Below are positions 18,709 to 27,299 of a DNA stretch of 64,000 bases, one piece after another. Source of the stretch: Rubrivivax rivuli. Its GTDB lineage: Bacteria; Pseudomonadota; Gammaproteobacteria; Burkholderiales; Burkholderiaceae_C. The notes beneath the pieces were generated by a model. That model was not told the origin of the DNA and did no database searches. It saw only the letters and a list, made by a program, of their open reading frames with translations. The position numbers were made by a program, and so were the translations under genes. The stretch covers positions 786,427-850,426 of the forward strand of contig NZ_SACR01000003.1 in assembly GCF_004016505.1 (NCBI RefSeq), in the 5' to 3' direction. Within the stretch, counting starts at the first letter, position 1. Each line of letters opens with the position of its first letter.

Positions 18709-19544
18709 TGCCCGCGGCCGCGCCCGTGCAGCCGCAACGCCGGCGGCTGTGCGGTGCGGCCCTTCGCGGCGGCCTGGCCCTGGCCGGCCTGGCCACCCTG
18801 GGCGCCGCCGGCGGTTGCGCCTTGCTCGTACCGCCCGTTCTTCCCCGCATGGACACCCTGCGCCTGCCCGGGCCCTGCCCCGGCCGTTCCGACACCCTGG
18901 TGGTGATGCTGCCTGGCGCCTACAGCCGCCCACCCGAGTTTGTGGAGGCCGGCTTCCCGCAGGCGCTGCGCGAGCGCGGCCTCAACGCAGACGTGCTGAT
19001 CGTCGACAGCCACCTCGGCTACTTCAGCGACCGCAGCGTGCTGCGCCGCCTGCGCGACGAGGTGGTGCTGCCCGCCCGCGCCCAGGGCTACCGGCGCGTG
19101 TGGCTGGTGGGCATCTCCCTGGGCGGCTTCGGCGCCCTGGGCTACGCCGTGCGCCATGGCAGCGAGATCGACGGCGTGCTGGCCCTGGCGCCCTACCTCG
19201 GCCCGCGGCGGCTGACGCAGGAGATCGAAGAGGCCGGCGGCCCGCGCGCGTGGCGCGCGGCGGGCCGCGATACCAGCCCGCCCGACGCCAGCGACGAACT
19301 CGACCGCGAGCTCTGGCGCGCGTTCACCCACCCGGCCTCGAAGCTGCCCCCCGTACACCTGGGCTACGGCGTCGACGACCGCTTTGCCGGTGCCCACCGG
19401 CGATTTGCCGAACTGCTGCCGGCCGAGCGCGTTCGCACCGCGCCCGGCGGCCATGACTGGCCGGCTTGGCGTGCGCTGTGGCAGGCCTGGCTGGACCAGG
19501 GCCTGCTGGCCGACAGCCGCTGCGCGGCCGCTCCCGCGGCATGA
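18708..19544 (+). CDS. Alpha/beta hydrolase lipoprotein
   Basis: The product has 278 residues. The N-terminus has basic residues, a hydrophobic run and the lipobox AGGC (Cys at about 37), so it is probably lipid-anchored. The nucleophile elbow GISLGG (Ser at about residue 143) and the late PGGHDWPAW histidine indicate an alpha/beta hydrolase; an Asp in GVDDRFAG is the likely acid. It may be an esterase or thioesterase acting on the pigment lipid in the envelope; the cluster has no other visible thioesterase. It overlaps the preceding lipoprotein gene by one base and the following ketosynthase gene by four. Confidence 0.7.
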   Translation: MPAAAPVQPQRRRLCGAALRGGLALAGLATLGAAGGCALLVPPVLPRMDTLRLPGPCPGRSDTLVVMLPGAYSRPPEFVEAGFPQALRERGLNADVLIVDSHLGYFSDRSVLRRLRDEVVLPARAQGYRRVWLVGISLGGFGALGYAVRHGSEIDGVLALAPYLGPRRLTQEIEEAGGPRAWRAAGRDTSPPDASDELDRELWRAFTHPASKLPPVHLGYGVDDRFAGAHRRFAELLPAERVRTAPGGHDWPAWRALWQAWLDQGLLADSRCAAAPAA

Positions 19545-20797
19545 CCGCGCCCAGTCCGATGCCCCCGCTGGTGGTGGCGGCGCACACCGCGTCCTGCGCG
19601 GCGGGCGTCGGCATGGCCGCGCTGAGCGATGCGCTGCGCGGCAACACCAGCGGCCTGCAGGCCTTGCAAGCCGCAGCGCCACCCGCCTGGGCTGGCGCGG
19701 CCACCGTGCCCGAAGCATGGGCCGGCGCTCTGGACACGTTCGTGGCCGAACCCCTGCCCGCGGCGCTGGCCGCCTGGGACTGCCGCCCCACACGCCTGGC
19801 CTTTCAAGCGCTGCAGCAAGACGGCTTCATGGCCGCCGTGGCCGCCGCGCGTGAGCGCTGGGGCGCGGCGCGCGTGGGCCTGGTGCTGGGCACGTCGGCC
19901 TCGACCATCGGTGATTCGGAAGCCGCCTACCGCCTGCTGGACGCCGACGGGGGCTTCCCGGCCGGCCGCCGCAACCCCCGCCTGAACACCCCACACGCGC
20001 TGGCCGCCTTCGTGCAGCAGGCCCTGGGCCTCCAGGGGCCGGCGGTGACGGTGTCGACCGCTTGCTCGTCCAGCGCCAAGGCTTGCGGCAGCGCCCGGCG
20101 CTGGCTGCAGGCCGGGGTGGTGGAGGCCGTGGTGGTGGCCGGCGTGGAAGCGCTCAGCGCCAGCCTGCTCTTTGGCTTCCGCTCGCTGGGCCTGGTGGCG
20201 CCCGCGCCCTGCCAGCCCTTCGGCGCGGCACGCCAGGGCATCAGCCTGGGCGAGGCCGCGGCCTTCGTGCTGCTGCAGCGGCACGAAACGGCCACGTCCA
20301 GCGACGCACTGTGCCTGCTGGGCGATGGCGAGGCCAACGACGCCCACCACATGTCGGCGCCGCACCCGCAGGGGCTGGGCGCCGAGCTGGCACTGGATGC
20401 CGCGCTCGCCCGCGCCGGGCTGCCCGCCGAGGCCATCGATTTCCTCAACCTGCACGGCACTGCCACACCGGCCAACGACGCGGTGGAAGCCGCGCTGGTG
20501 GCCCGCCGCTATGCGCCCACCGTGCATGCCTGCGCCACCAAGGGGCTGACCGGCCACACCATGGGCGCGGCGGGGCTGCTGGAGGCCGTGGTGTGCCTCA
20601 TCGCGCTGCAGCACAGCGTGCGCGCCGGCACGGCGCACACACCGGCGGCCGACCCGGTTTTCGGGGCCCTGTTCGAGCAGCAGCTGCGCCTGCAGCCGGC
20701 CACCGCCGCAGTTCGTTTCGCCGCCAGCCACTCCTTCGGGTTCGGCGGCAACAACGCGGTGCTGGTCTTCGGCCGCGCCGGCGAGGCCCGCGCATGA
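19541..20797 (+). CDS. Beta-ketoacyl-ACP synthase, second KS/CLF pair
   Basis: A complete ketosynthase of 418 residues with Cys175 in STACSSSAK, His305 in LHGTATPAND, His339 in KGLTGHTMGA and the C-terminal SHSFGFGGNN. It is clearly related to the ketosynthase at 13818, sharing the active-site blocks and GISLGEAAAFVLL, but with many differences, so the duplication is not recent. The start is the ATG at 19541 overlapping the hydrolase stop. Its own stop overlaps the start of a second chain-length-factor gene. Both pairs have intact catalytic residues, so both could be active on different chain segments or starters. Confidence 0.85.
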   Translation: MTAPSPMPPLVVAAHTASCAAGVGMAALSDALRGNTSGLQALQAAAPPAWAGAATVPEAWAGALDTFVAEPLPAALAAWDCRPTRLAFQALQQDGFMAAVAAARERWGAARVGLVLGTSASTIGDSEAAYRLLDADGGFPAGRRNPRLNTPHALAAFVQQALGLQGPAVTVSTACSSSAKACGSARRWLQAGVVEAVVVAGVEALSASLLFGFRSLGLVAPAPCQPFGAARQGISLGEAAAFVLLQRHETATSSDALCLLGDGEANDAHHMSAPHPQGLGAELALDAALARAGLPAEAIDFLNLHGTATPANDAVEAALVARRYAPTVHACATKGLTGHTMGAAGLLEAVVCLIALQHSVRAGTAHTPAADPVFGALFEQQLRLQPATAAVRFAASHSFGFGGNNAVLVFGRAGEARA

Positions 20798-21636
20798 GCC
20801 AGCCCGCCATGCTTCGCCTCTACCTCGAAGGCCCGGCCCTGTGGGCGACCGCCCTGCCCGGCTGGGCCTGGGCGGCGCCGGCGCTGCGCGGCGAGGCGCC
20901 GACTGCCGGCGAGGCCGCGCCCACCGCACGCCCCAGCCCCGCCCTGCTGGCCGCCAACGAACGCCGCCGCGCGCCCGATGGTGTGCTCGTGGCGCTGGAA
21001 GTGGCCGCTGCTGCCGTGGCCGCTGCAGGGCGTGACGCGGCCACGCTGGCCAGCGTCTTCACCTCGGCGCATGGCGACCTCGCCATCGTCGACGCACTCT
21101 GCAGCACGCTGGCGGCCGACCCGGCGCTGCTCTCGCCCACGCGCTTCCACCACTCGGTGCACAACGCCGCCTCCGGCTACTGGGCCATGGCCACGGGCTG
21201 CCATGCGCCCAGCAGCGCCATCGCCGGCTACGAGGCCAGCTTCGCGCTCGGCCTGCTGGAAGCGGCCACGCAGGCCCTCACGGAGCAGCGCCCCGTGCTG
21301 CTGGCCGGCTTCGACACCGATGCGCGCGGCGCGCTGGCGTCCGTCACGCGCAGCCGCGGTTTGCTGGGCGTGGCGCTGGTGCTGGCGCCTGAACCCGGCG
21401 CGCGCACCGTGGCCACGCTGGACTGGGCCGTGGCCCCGGGCACGGCGGCCTTGCCCGCCCTGCACAGCCCCGCAGCCCAAGCGCTGGGCGGCAACGCCAT
21501 GGCCGACGCGCTGCCGCTCTTCGAGGCCCTGGCCCGGCTGGAAGTGGCCTGCGCCGGCGCGTCCGAATCCTTCGATCTGCCCCTGGGCACCGCGGGCCTG
21601 CTGCACTTGCGCACAATCCGGGCACCGGCCGCCTGA
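20794..21636 (+). CDS. Beta-ketoacyl synthase-like chain-length factor, second copy
   Basis: The protein has 280 residues and the same short architecture as the protein at 15020: ANERRRAPDGV near the N-terminus, and SPTRFHHSVHNAASGYWAMA in the region where a ketosynthase would have its nucleophile, with no Cys there. The segment YEASFALGLLEAATQ is shared with the first copy. It should pair with the ketosynthase at 19541, whose stop it overlaps by four bases. The two copies differ strongly outside these blocks, which suggests separate functions. Confidence 0.75.
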   Translation: MSQPAMLRLYLEGPALWATALPGWAWAAPALRGEAPTAGEAAPTARPSPALLAANERRRAPDGVLVALEVAAAAVAAAGRDAATLASVFTSAHGDLAIVDALCSTLAADPALLSPTRFHHSVHNAASGYWAMATGCHAPSSAIAGYEASFALGLLEAATQALTEQRPVLLAGFDTDARGALASVTRSRGLLGVALVLAPEPGARTVATLDWAVAPGTAALPALHSPAAQALGGNAMADALPLFEALARLEVACAGASESFDLPLGTAGLLHLRTIRAPAA

Positions 21637-21661
21637 GCGCCCCTCCTGCTGTACCCACCCC

Positions 21662-23332
21662 ATGCACACCGACACCCTCACCACCCCGCCCGACGTGCTG
21701 ATCATGGGCGGCGGCCTCGCCGGCATGACCCTGGCTCTGCAGCTGCGCCAGCGCCTGCCCGACCTGAACGTGCTGGTGCTGGAACGCCGCCCCCACCCCG
21801 TGCCGCTGGCCGCGCACAAGGTGGGCGAGAGCAGCGTGGAGATCGGCGCGCACTACTTCGAGCACACGCTGGGCCTGCGTGAACACCTGCAAGGCCAGCA
21901 GCTGCGCAAGTTCGGCTTCCGCTTCTTCTTCAGCGAGGGTCGGCGCGACCTGCACCGCGTCACCGAGCTCGGCGCCAGCCGCCCGCTGCCGGTGCCCAGC
22001 TACCAGATCGACCGCGGCATCTTCGAGAACTTCCTGGGTGAAGAGTGCCAGCGCCGCGGCATCCGCTTCGTCGACGAGTCCATGGTGCGCCAGATCGAGC
22101 TCAGCGAAGACGGCAGCCCGCACACCGTGCACTGGCAGCGCGCTGGCGGCGAACTGCAGCAGACGCAAGCGCGCTGGGTGGTGGACGCCTGCGGCCGCGC
22201 CGGCCTCATCAAGAAGAAGCTGGGCCTGGCGCGCGAGAACGCGCACGCGGCCCACGCGGTGTGGTTCCGCATCAGCGAGCGCATCCATCTCGACGGCTGG
22301 CCGCTGCAAAGCGATGAAGCCGGCAACGAAGAAGCAGCCCAGGCCTGGCGCGAGCGCTGCGTCACGCCCACGCGCTGGCTCAGCACCAACCACTTGGTGG
22401 GCGCGGGCTACTGGGTGTGGCTGATCCCGCTGGCCTCGGGCTCGCACTCGGTGGGCATCGTGGCCGACCCGAAGTACCACCCGCTGGAGCGCATGAACAC
22501 CTTCGAGAACGCGATGGCGTGGCTGCGCGAGTTCCAGCCGGCGCTCTTCGACGACCTCGACGGCAAGCGCGACAAGCTGCAGGACTTCGCCTTCTTCAAG
22601 CGCTTCAGCTACGACTGCACCCAGGTCTTCAGCGAACACCGCTGGGCGCTCACGGGCGAGGCCGGGCGCTTCCTCGACCCCTTCTACTCGCCGGGCAGCG
22701 ACTTCATCGCCATCGGCAACACCTACATCACCGAGCTCATCGCGCGCGACCGCGCCGGCCAGCGCCTGGCTGCGCACACGCAGATCTACGAGCAGGTCTT
22801 CCGCAGCTTCTACGACAGCACGCTGGCGCTCTACGTCGACCAATACGGCCTCTTCGGCGACCCCGAGGTGCTGCCCACCAAGGTGATCTGGGACTACACC
22901 TACTACTGGAGCGTGCTGGCCCAGATGTTCTGCCAGCAGCGCCTGACCGACCTGGCCTCGCTGGGGCACCTGCGCGACGAGCTGGCCGTTTGCCAGCAGC
23001 TCAACGTGGAGGTGCAGCACTTCCTGCGCGCCTGGGGCCAGGTGAGCCAGCGCCGCAACCTGCCGGTGATGCTCGACCAGGCTTCCGTGCCCTGGTTCGT
23101 GGAACTCAACCGCAGCCTGCACGACGAGAACCTCAGCGACGCCGCGTTCCGCGATCGCATCCGCCAGGCCGCGCTGACGCTGCAGCAACTGGCGGGCGAA
23201 CTGCTGCAGCGCGGCCTGCAAGAGCACCCGGGGCTGGACGGCAGCGCGCTGGCCGCACTGCTGCCGCCGCAGGCGATGGAAAAGCCGGCGATGAGCCTGC
23301 TCTTCCCGAGCGCCGAGGCCTTGGCGGCCTGA
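21662..23332 (+). CDS. FAD-dependent halogenase-like flavoprotein, copy 1
   Basis: The product has 556 residues. The dinucleotide motif GGGLAG lies near residue 17. Features of flavin-dependent halogenases are present: GES at residues 55-57, a Lys at 83 in RKFGFRF (the place of the catalytic Lys of PrnA-type enzymes), the WxWxIP motif at 251-256 (WVWLIP), and FLDPFYSPG at 337-345. The C-terminal 200 residues, rich in aromatic residues, extend beyond a normal halogenase. It might halogenate or hydroxylate the aryl ring or polyene, or act as a monooxygenase or reductase. It is the last gene of the second plus-strand operon, 25 bases after the CLF gene. Confidence 0.72.
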   Translation: MHTDTLTTPPDVLIMGGGLAGMTLALQLRQRLPDLNVLVLERRPHPVPLAAHKVGESSVEIGAHYFEHTLGLREHLQGQQLRKFGFRFFFSEGRRDLHRVTELGASRPLPVPSYQIDRGIFENFLGEECQRRGIRFVDESMVRQIELSEDGSPHTVHWQRAGGELQQTQARWVVDACGRAGLIKKKLGLARENAHAAHAVWFRISERIHLDGWPLQSDEAGNEEAAQAWRERCVTPTRWLSTNHLVGAGYWVWLIPLASGSHSVGIVADPKYHPLERMNTFENAMAWLREFQPALFDDLDGKRDKLQDFAFFKRFSYDCTQVFSEHRWALTGEAGRFLDPFYSPGSDFIAIGNTYITELIARDRAGQRLAAHTQIYEQVFRSFYDSTLALYVDQYGLFGDPEVLPTKVIWDYTYYWSVLAQMFCQQRLTDLASLGHLRDELAVCQQLNVEVQHFLRAWGQVSQRRNLPVMLDQASVPWFVELNRSLHDENLSDAAFRDRIRQAALTLQQLAGELLQRGLQEHPGLDGSALAALLPPQAMEKPAMSLLFPSAEALAA

Positions 23333-23345
23333 CGCGGCGCCAGGC

Positions 23346-24122
23346 TCAGGCCTGGAAAGGCGGCAGGCGCCGCGCCTTGCGCCACAGCAGCGCCGGCAGG
23401 CGCAGCACGAACTCCACCATCAGGCGGGTGTGCATCCAGCTCAGCAGCACGTTGTCGCGCCCGTAGCGGAAGTGCGAGACGCCGCCTTCGTCGGCGCGCA
23501 GGTACTTCACCGGTGCGTCCAGGTTCACGGGCTTGATGCCGCGCCAGGCCAGGCGCACCACGGCCTCGGTGTCGAAATCGAAGCGCCGCATCCAGGGCTG
23601 GCGCTGCATCACCGCGGCCAGCGCCGCCACCGGGTAGACGCGGAAGCCGTAGAGCGAGTCGGCCACGCCGGCACCCAGGGTCTCGAGGTTGGTCCACCAG
23701 TTGGACACACGCCGGCCCCGCACGCGCAGCAAGGGCGCGCTGGCGTCGAAGACCGGGCGGCCCAGCACCATCGTGTCAGGTCGGGCGATGGAGGCCTGCA
23801 TGAAGGCCGGGATGAGGTCGGCCGGGTGCTGGCCATCGCTGTCCATGGCGAGCGCGTGCGTGTAGCCCGCGGCCAGGGCCTGCTGCAGGCCGTGCAGCAC
23901 CGCCGCGCCCTTGCCGCTGTTCTGCGGCAGCACCCACACGCGCAGGCCGGGGTCGGCCGCGGCCATGGCCTGCAGGCCTTCGGCCGTGCCGTCGGTGCTG
24001 CCGTCCACCACCACCCACACCGGCGCCCATTGCGCGCGCGCGGCGCGCACGGTGGCATAGACCTGCTCGCCGGTGTTGTAGCTGGGGATCAGCACCAGAT
24101 GCGTGGCGGACACGGCGTTCAT
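23346..24122 (-). CDS. Family 2 glycosyltransferase, aryl-polyene cluster
   Basis: The product has 258 residues. LVLIPSYNTGEQV at the N-terminus and the DxD-type motif MDSDGQH at about residue 94 mark a GT-A fold family 2 glycosyltransferase. DFDTEAVVRLAWRGIKPVNL fits dolichol-phosphate-mannose-synthase-like enzymes. In the E. coli aryl-polyene cluster a GT2 domain is fused to an acyltransferase; here the two are separate genes. It would add a sugar to the lipid head group. The start is the ATG whose first bases overlap the preceding acyltransferase stop (ATGA); the frame is open further upstream but antisense to nothing known. It is the last gene of the minus-strand operon. Confidence 0.8.
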   Translation of the reverse strand: MNAVSATHLVLIPSYNTGEQVYATVRAARAQWAPVWVVVDGSTDGTAEGLQAMAAADPGLRVWVLPQNSGKGAAVLHGLQQALAAGYTHALAMDSDGQHPADLIPAFMQASIARPDTMVLGRPVFDASAPLLRVRGRRVSNWWTNLETLGAGVADSLYGFRVYPVAALAAVMQRQPWMRRFDFDTEAVVRLAWRGIKPVNLDAPVKYLRADEGGVSHFRYGRDNVLLSWMHTRLMVEFVLRLPALLWRKARRLPPFQA

Positions 24123-24892
24123 GGGGCGCGCTTTCCTGGCAGCGGCGGCGTCTGGCGCACACCGGCCGCGAAATAGGCTTCCAGCTCGCGCAGCTGCGCG
24201 GCCGGGTCGTCGGAAGGCTCGAAACGCCGGCCCAGTCGCACCGTGAACTCGATGGGCAGCGGCGGCAGCCGCCACAGCGGCCAGCCCTTGCAGAGGTAGG
24301 GTGAGTGGGTGTCGATGAACACCGTCTGGATGGGCACACCGGCACGCTTGGCGATCAAGGACACGCCCCCGCGGAAAGGGTTGACGGGCGGCACCGTGGT
24401 GCGCGTGCCCTCCGGGAACAACACCAGCTGCCCGCCCTGCTGCAGGTCCTGCACCGCCAGGCGCACCAGGCCGCGCGGCGAGTCGTTCCGCAGGTAGCGG
24501 GCCAGCCGAGCGCCGGGCGCGAGGAAGGGGTTGCGCATCAGGCTGGCCTTCATGATGCAGGCGCTGCGCGGCAGGCGCGCCACCAGCATCATCGCGTCGA
24601 GCATGCTCGGGTGGTTGGCCACGACGATGAGCCCGGGCTCGTCGCGCAGCGTGTCCAGCGGCTGCGAGTACAGCCGCATCATGCCCGCCAACCGCGCCAT
24701 CCACCAGAAGAAGCGGTAGCCCGCCGCGATGGCCGCCCGCCCGATGCGCCGCCCCGTGGCCCGCGGCAGCAACGGGTAGAGCAGCAAGGCCACCGCGTTC
24801 CACAGCAGCGACCCCAAGCCCAGGAAGAGCAGCATCTGCTGCAGGGCCAGCCATTGCAGGGGCAGCAACAGCCAGCGCGCGGCCGCCTTCAA
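24119..24892 (-). CDS. 1-acyl-sn-glycerol-3-phosphate acyltransferase (PlsC) family protein
   Basis: The product has 257 residues. The PlsC motifs are clear: HX4D as NHPSMLD, and FPEGTRT for the second block. A hydrophobic N-terminus (residues 7-45) should anchor it in the inner membrane. It would acylate a glycerol or sugar phosphate during lipid assembly. I chose a TTG start at 24892, which overlaps the preceding gene's stop (TTGA) like all other junctions in this operon. An ATG at 24835 would give 238 residues; neither has a clear ribosome-binding site. Together with the LpxL-type enzyme at 8119 the cluster has two acyltransferases. Confidence 0.78.
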   Translation of the reverse strand: MKAAARWLLLPLQWLALQQMLLFLGLGSLLWNAVALLLYPLLPRATGRRIGRAAIAAGYRFFWWMARLAGMMRLYSQPLDTLRDEPGLIVVANHPSMLDAMMLVARLPRSACIMKASLMRNPFLAPGARLARYLRNDSPRGLVRLAVQDLQQGGQLVLFPEGTRTTVPPVNPFRGGVSLIAKRAGVPIQTVFIDTHSPYLCKGWPLWRLPPLPIEFTVRLGRRFEPSDDPAAQLRELEAYFAAGVRQTPPLPGKRAP

Positions 24893-25944
24893 GCCAGCGC
24901 CCCGGGCGCGAAGGCGTGGGCTTCGATCTCCACCAGCAGGTTGGCGCGGCAGATGTCGGCCTGCACACAGGGCGCCTGGGCCCAGGCCGGCACGGCCTGT
25001 GCCAGCACGGCCTGCACCACGGCGGCATCGCTGGCATGGCGCACGTAGACCGTGGGCTGCAGATCGGCCAGCGTGTAGCGGGCGCTGCCGCCGCGGTGCG
25101 CGCTGTCGATGACGGCCTGCAGGTTGCGCAGCGTTTCCTGCGTCTGCGCGACCACGTCGCCCTCGTGCACGGTGTGTTCGCCCACGATGCTGGCCGTGCC
25201 CGACACCAGCAGCAGCACCCGCCCGCCACCCGCTTCGGCCAGGGCCGCGCGCGAGAAGGTAGGCGCCCGCGGGCCGTAGGCCGTGCTGTAGCGGTAGGCG
25301 GGCACCTGCCGCGGGTTGTCCACTGGCCGCGGCGCCACGCGCCCGGCCAGGAAACGGATGCTGAGCCCGCTGGCCACTTCGCCCGCCGTGCCCAGGGCGC
25401 AGGCAGCCGGCGCCCCTTCGAAAGCGTCGTGCCCGGCGTCGATGAAGGCCTGCTGGCGGCCGATGTTGAACTGGCGGTAGCGCTCCAGCCCGCCGCCGTC
25501 GGCATTGATGCGCGGCAGGTAGTTCCAGAGGCGCAGCACCTGGGGGCAGCCGCAGCCCTGCAGCGCAGCGAAGAGATCGCGGTAGGCGCGGTAGGCCGTG
25601 GCTTCCAGGGCGCCTTCGGCCTCGGGCAGGTGCAGGTGGCCGAAGGCCCAGTCGCCGTCGCTTTGCCAATGCACCGCGCCATTGCGCCCGCGGTGCAGCG
25701 GCGCGGCTTCACCGCACCAGGCGTCCACCCAGGGTGCAGCGCCAGCCAGCAGCGGGGTCTGCAGCGGCGCCAGGCCGGACAGATCGGCGGCCGTGCCCTG
25801 CGGCGGGCCCGCCCAGCCCCAGGCCAGGCCGCCCAGCGGCGGCTGTGCCGAGGCCACACGCTGCAGCCATTCGGCAGGCGCCAGGCGCAAGGCGTGCAAG
25901 GGGCGCGGCCCGATGCCGCGCAGCGACGACGAAGGCGCCGTCAT
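24889..25944 (-). CDS. Chorismatase of the XanB2/FkbO/Hyg5 type
   Basis: The product has 351 residues and resembles chorismatases, which cleave chorismate to hydroxybenzoates (or a dihydroxy-cyclohexadiene acid) plus pyruvate. These have a Rid/YjgF-like core. Recognisable blocks are LRLWNYLPRIN, ERYRQFNIGRQQAF, and the C-terminal PTVYVRHASDAAVVQAVL and ANLLVEIEAH. In Xanthomonas, XanB2 makes 3- and 4-hydroxybenzoate for xanthomonadin, so here it probably supplies the aryl starter for the AMP-ligase. No ammonia-lyase gene, the alternative route to an aryl starter, was seen in the cluster. It overlaps both neighbours by four bases. Confidence 0.82.
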   Translation of the reverse strand: MTAPSSSLRGIGPRPLHALRLAPAEWLQRVASAQPPLGGLAWGWAGPPQGTAADLSGLAPLQTPLLAGAAPWVDAWCGEAAPLHRGRNGAVHWQSDGDWAFGHLHLPEAEGALEATAYRAYRDLFAALQGCGCPQVLRLWNYLPRINADGGGLERYRQFNIGRQQAFIDAGHDAFEGAPAACALGTAGEVASGLSIRFLAGRVAPRPVDNPRQVPAYRYSTAYGPRAPTFSRAALAEAGGGRVLLLVSGTASIVGEHTVHEGDVVAQTQETLRNLQAVIDSAHRGGSARYTLADLQPTVYVRHASDAAVVQAVLAQAVPAWAQAPCVQADICRANLLVEIEAHAFAPGALA

Positions 25945-27299
25945 GACGCGCTGGCGATGACGTTCTCGCCGCGAACCGCACCGACGTCACGGATCATCTG
26001 CCGCCGCGCCCGCCAGGCGCGCCAGGTGCGCGGCAGCGCGAACAGCGAGCCGAGGTAGTACACGGCCTTGAAGGCGGCCAGCGAACCCCAGATCGGCGTC
26101 TTGCCGTAGATGTCGCCGGCCAGCAGCGAAAGCACGGCCTCCTGCATGCGCAGCGGGTTGCGCGGGTGCATGAAGAGCTCGCGCATCATGGGGTTGGTCA
26201 TGCGCTGGATGAACCACGAGAACTCGCGCGGCCCGTGCTGCATGCGACGTTCGAAGCGGCGGCGCGCGGCCGGGTAGGCCGCGGGTTCGTCGAGCGCCTT
26301 GGCCACGGCCTCGGCGCCTTCGAAGGCGCTCTGCATCGCCAGGAACACGCCCGAGGAGAACACCGGGTCGATGAAGGCGTAGGCATCGCCCAGCATCAGG
26401 AAACGGTCGCCGGCACAGCGGTCGGCGCAATAGCTGTAGTTGCCAGTGGCCCAGACCTGTTCGTCGATCAGCTCGGCGCCTTGCAGGCGCGCCGCCAGTT
26501 CGGGCGCCATCGCGATGGTGTCGGCAAAGAACTCGGGCAGCGGCTTGTCGCGCTGCTTCAGGTAGTAGGGCCAGCACACGGCGCCCACGCTGGTGCTGCC
26601 ATCGGCCAGCGGGATGAACCAGAACCAGCCGTGCTGGAACCAGAAGATGCTGATGTTGCCTTCGAGCTTGCCTTCCAGGCGCCGCGCGCCGCGGAAGTGC
26701 CCGAAGAGCGCCGCACTGTTGTGCTTGCGGTTCTTCTGCTTCCAGCCGTGCTGCGTGGCCAGCAGGGTGTCGCGGCCGCTGGCGTCGATGACGAAGCGGG
26801 CACGCCAGCGCTGCACGGCGCCGTCGTCGAGCACGGCCTCGACATCGACGCCCTGCGCGTCGAAAGCCACCTTGCGCGCCTGGCAGCCTTCCAGCGTCTG
26901 CGCGCCAGCCTGCGCAGCGTTGCGGAACAGGATCTCGTCGAAATCGGCCCGGCGCACCTGCCACGCCATGGGCAGGCCCTTGTTCCAGGCGTCGCCGAAC
27001 TCGACGAAGGCGCGGTGGCTGTGCTGCGGCGAACAGAACTCCACGCCGAGCTTGGGCATGCCGATGGCTTCCACCTGCGCACGGACACCCAGTTGCTCGA
27101 GTTGCGGCACCCCGGCCGGCAACAGCGACTCACCGATGTGGAAGCGCGGATGGTGCGCCTTCTCCATCAGCACCACCTCGCGGCCCTGGCGCGCCAGCAG
27201 CGTGGCCACCGTACTGCCTGCGGGCCCACCACCGATGACGAGGACGTCGCAGTGGCGCGAGGGCTCAGAATGAGGGCTGACAGTGGTCTCCGAGGTCAT
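25941..27299 (-). CDS. FAD-dependent halogenase-like flavoprotein, copy 2
   Basis: The product has 452 residues. GGGPAG at about residue 23 binds FAD. HIGESLLP at 54-61 with GES, Lys83 in MPKLGVEF, WFWFIP at 225-230 (WxWxIP) and FIDPVFSSG at 309-317 are the motifs used to recognise flavin-dependent halogenases. It is shorter than copy 1 at 21662 and closer to textbook halogenases. It may brominate or chlorinate the aryl-polyene, as xanthomonadins are brominated, but related flavoprotein hydroxylases and reductases share part of the signature. The start is the ATG at 27299; an upstream ATG at 27347 would add 16 residues. It heads the minus-strand operon. Confidence 0.75.
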   Translation of the reverse strand: MTSETTVSPHSEPSRHCDVLVIGGGPAGSTVATLLARQGREVVLMEKAHHPRFHIGESLLPAGVPQLEQLGVRAQVEAIGMPKLGVEFCSPQHSHRAFVEFGDAWNKGLPMAWQVRRADFDEILFRNAAQAGAQTLEGCQARKVAFDAQGVDVEAVLDDGAVQRWRARFVIDASGRDTLLATQHGWKQKNRKHNSAALFGHFRGARRLEGKLEGNISIFWFQHGWFWFIPLADGSTSVGAVCWPYYLKQRDKPLPEFFADTIAMAPELAARLQGAELIDEQVWATGNYSYCADRCAGDRFLMLGDAYAFIDPVFSSGVFLAMQSAFEGAEAVAKALDEPAAYPAARRRFERRMQHGPREFSWFIQRMTNPMMRELFMHPRNPLRMQEAVLSLLAGDIYGKTPIWGSLAAFKAVYYLGSLFALPRTWRAWRARRQMIRDVGAVRGENVIASAS

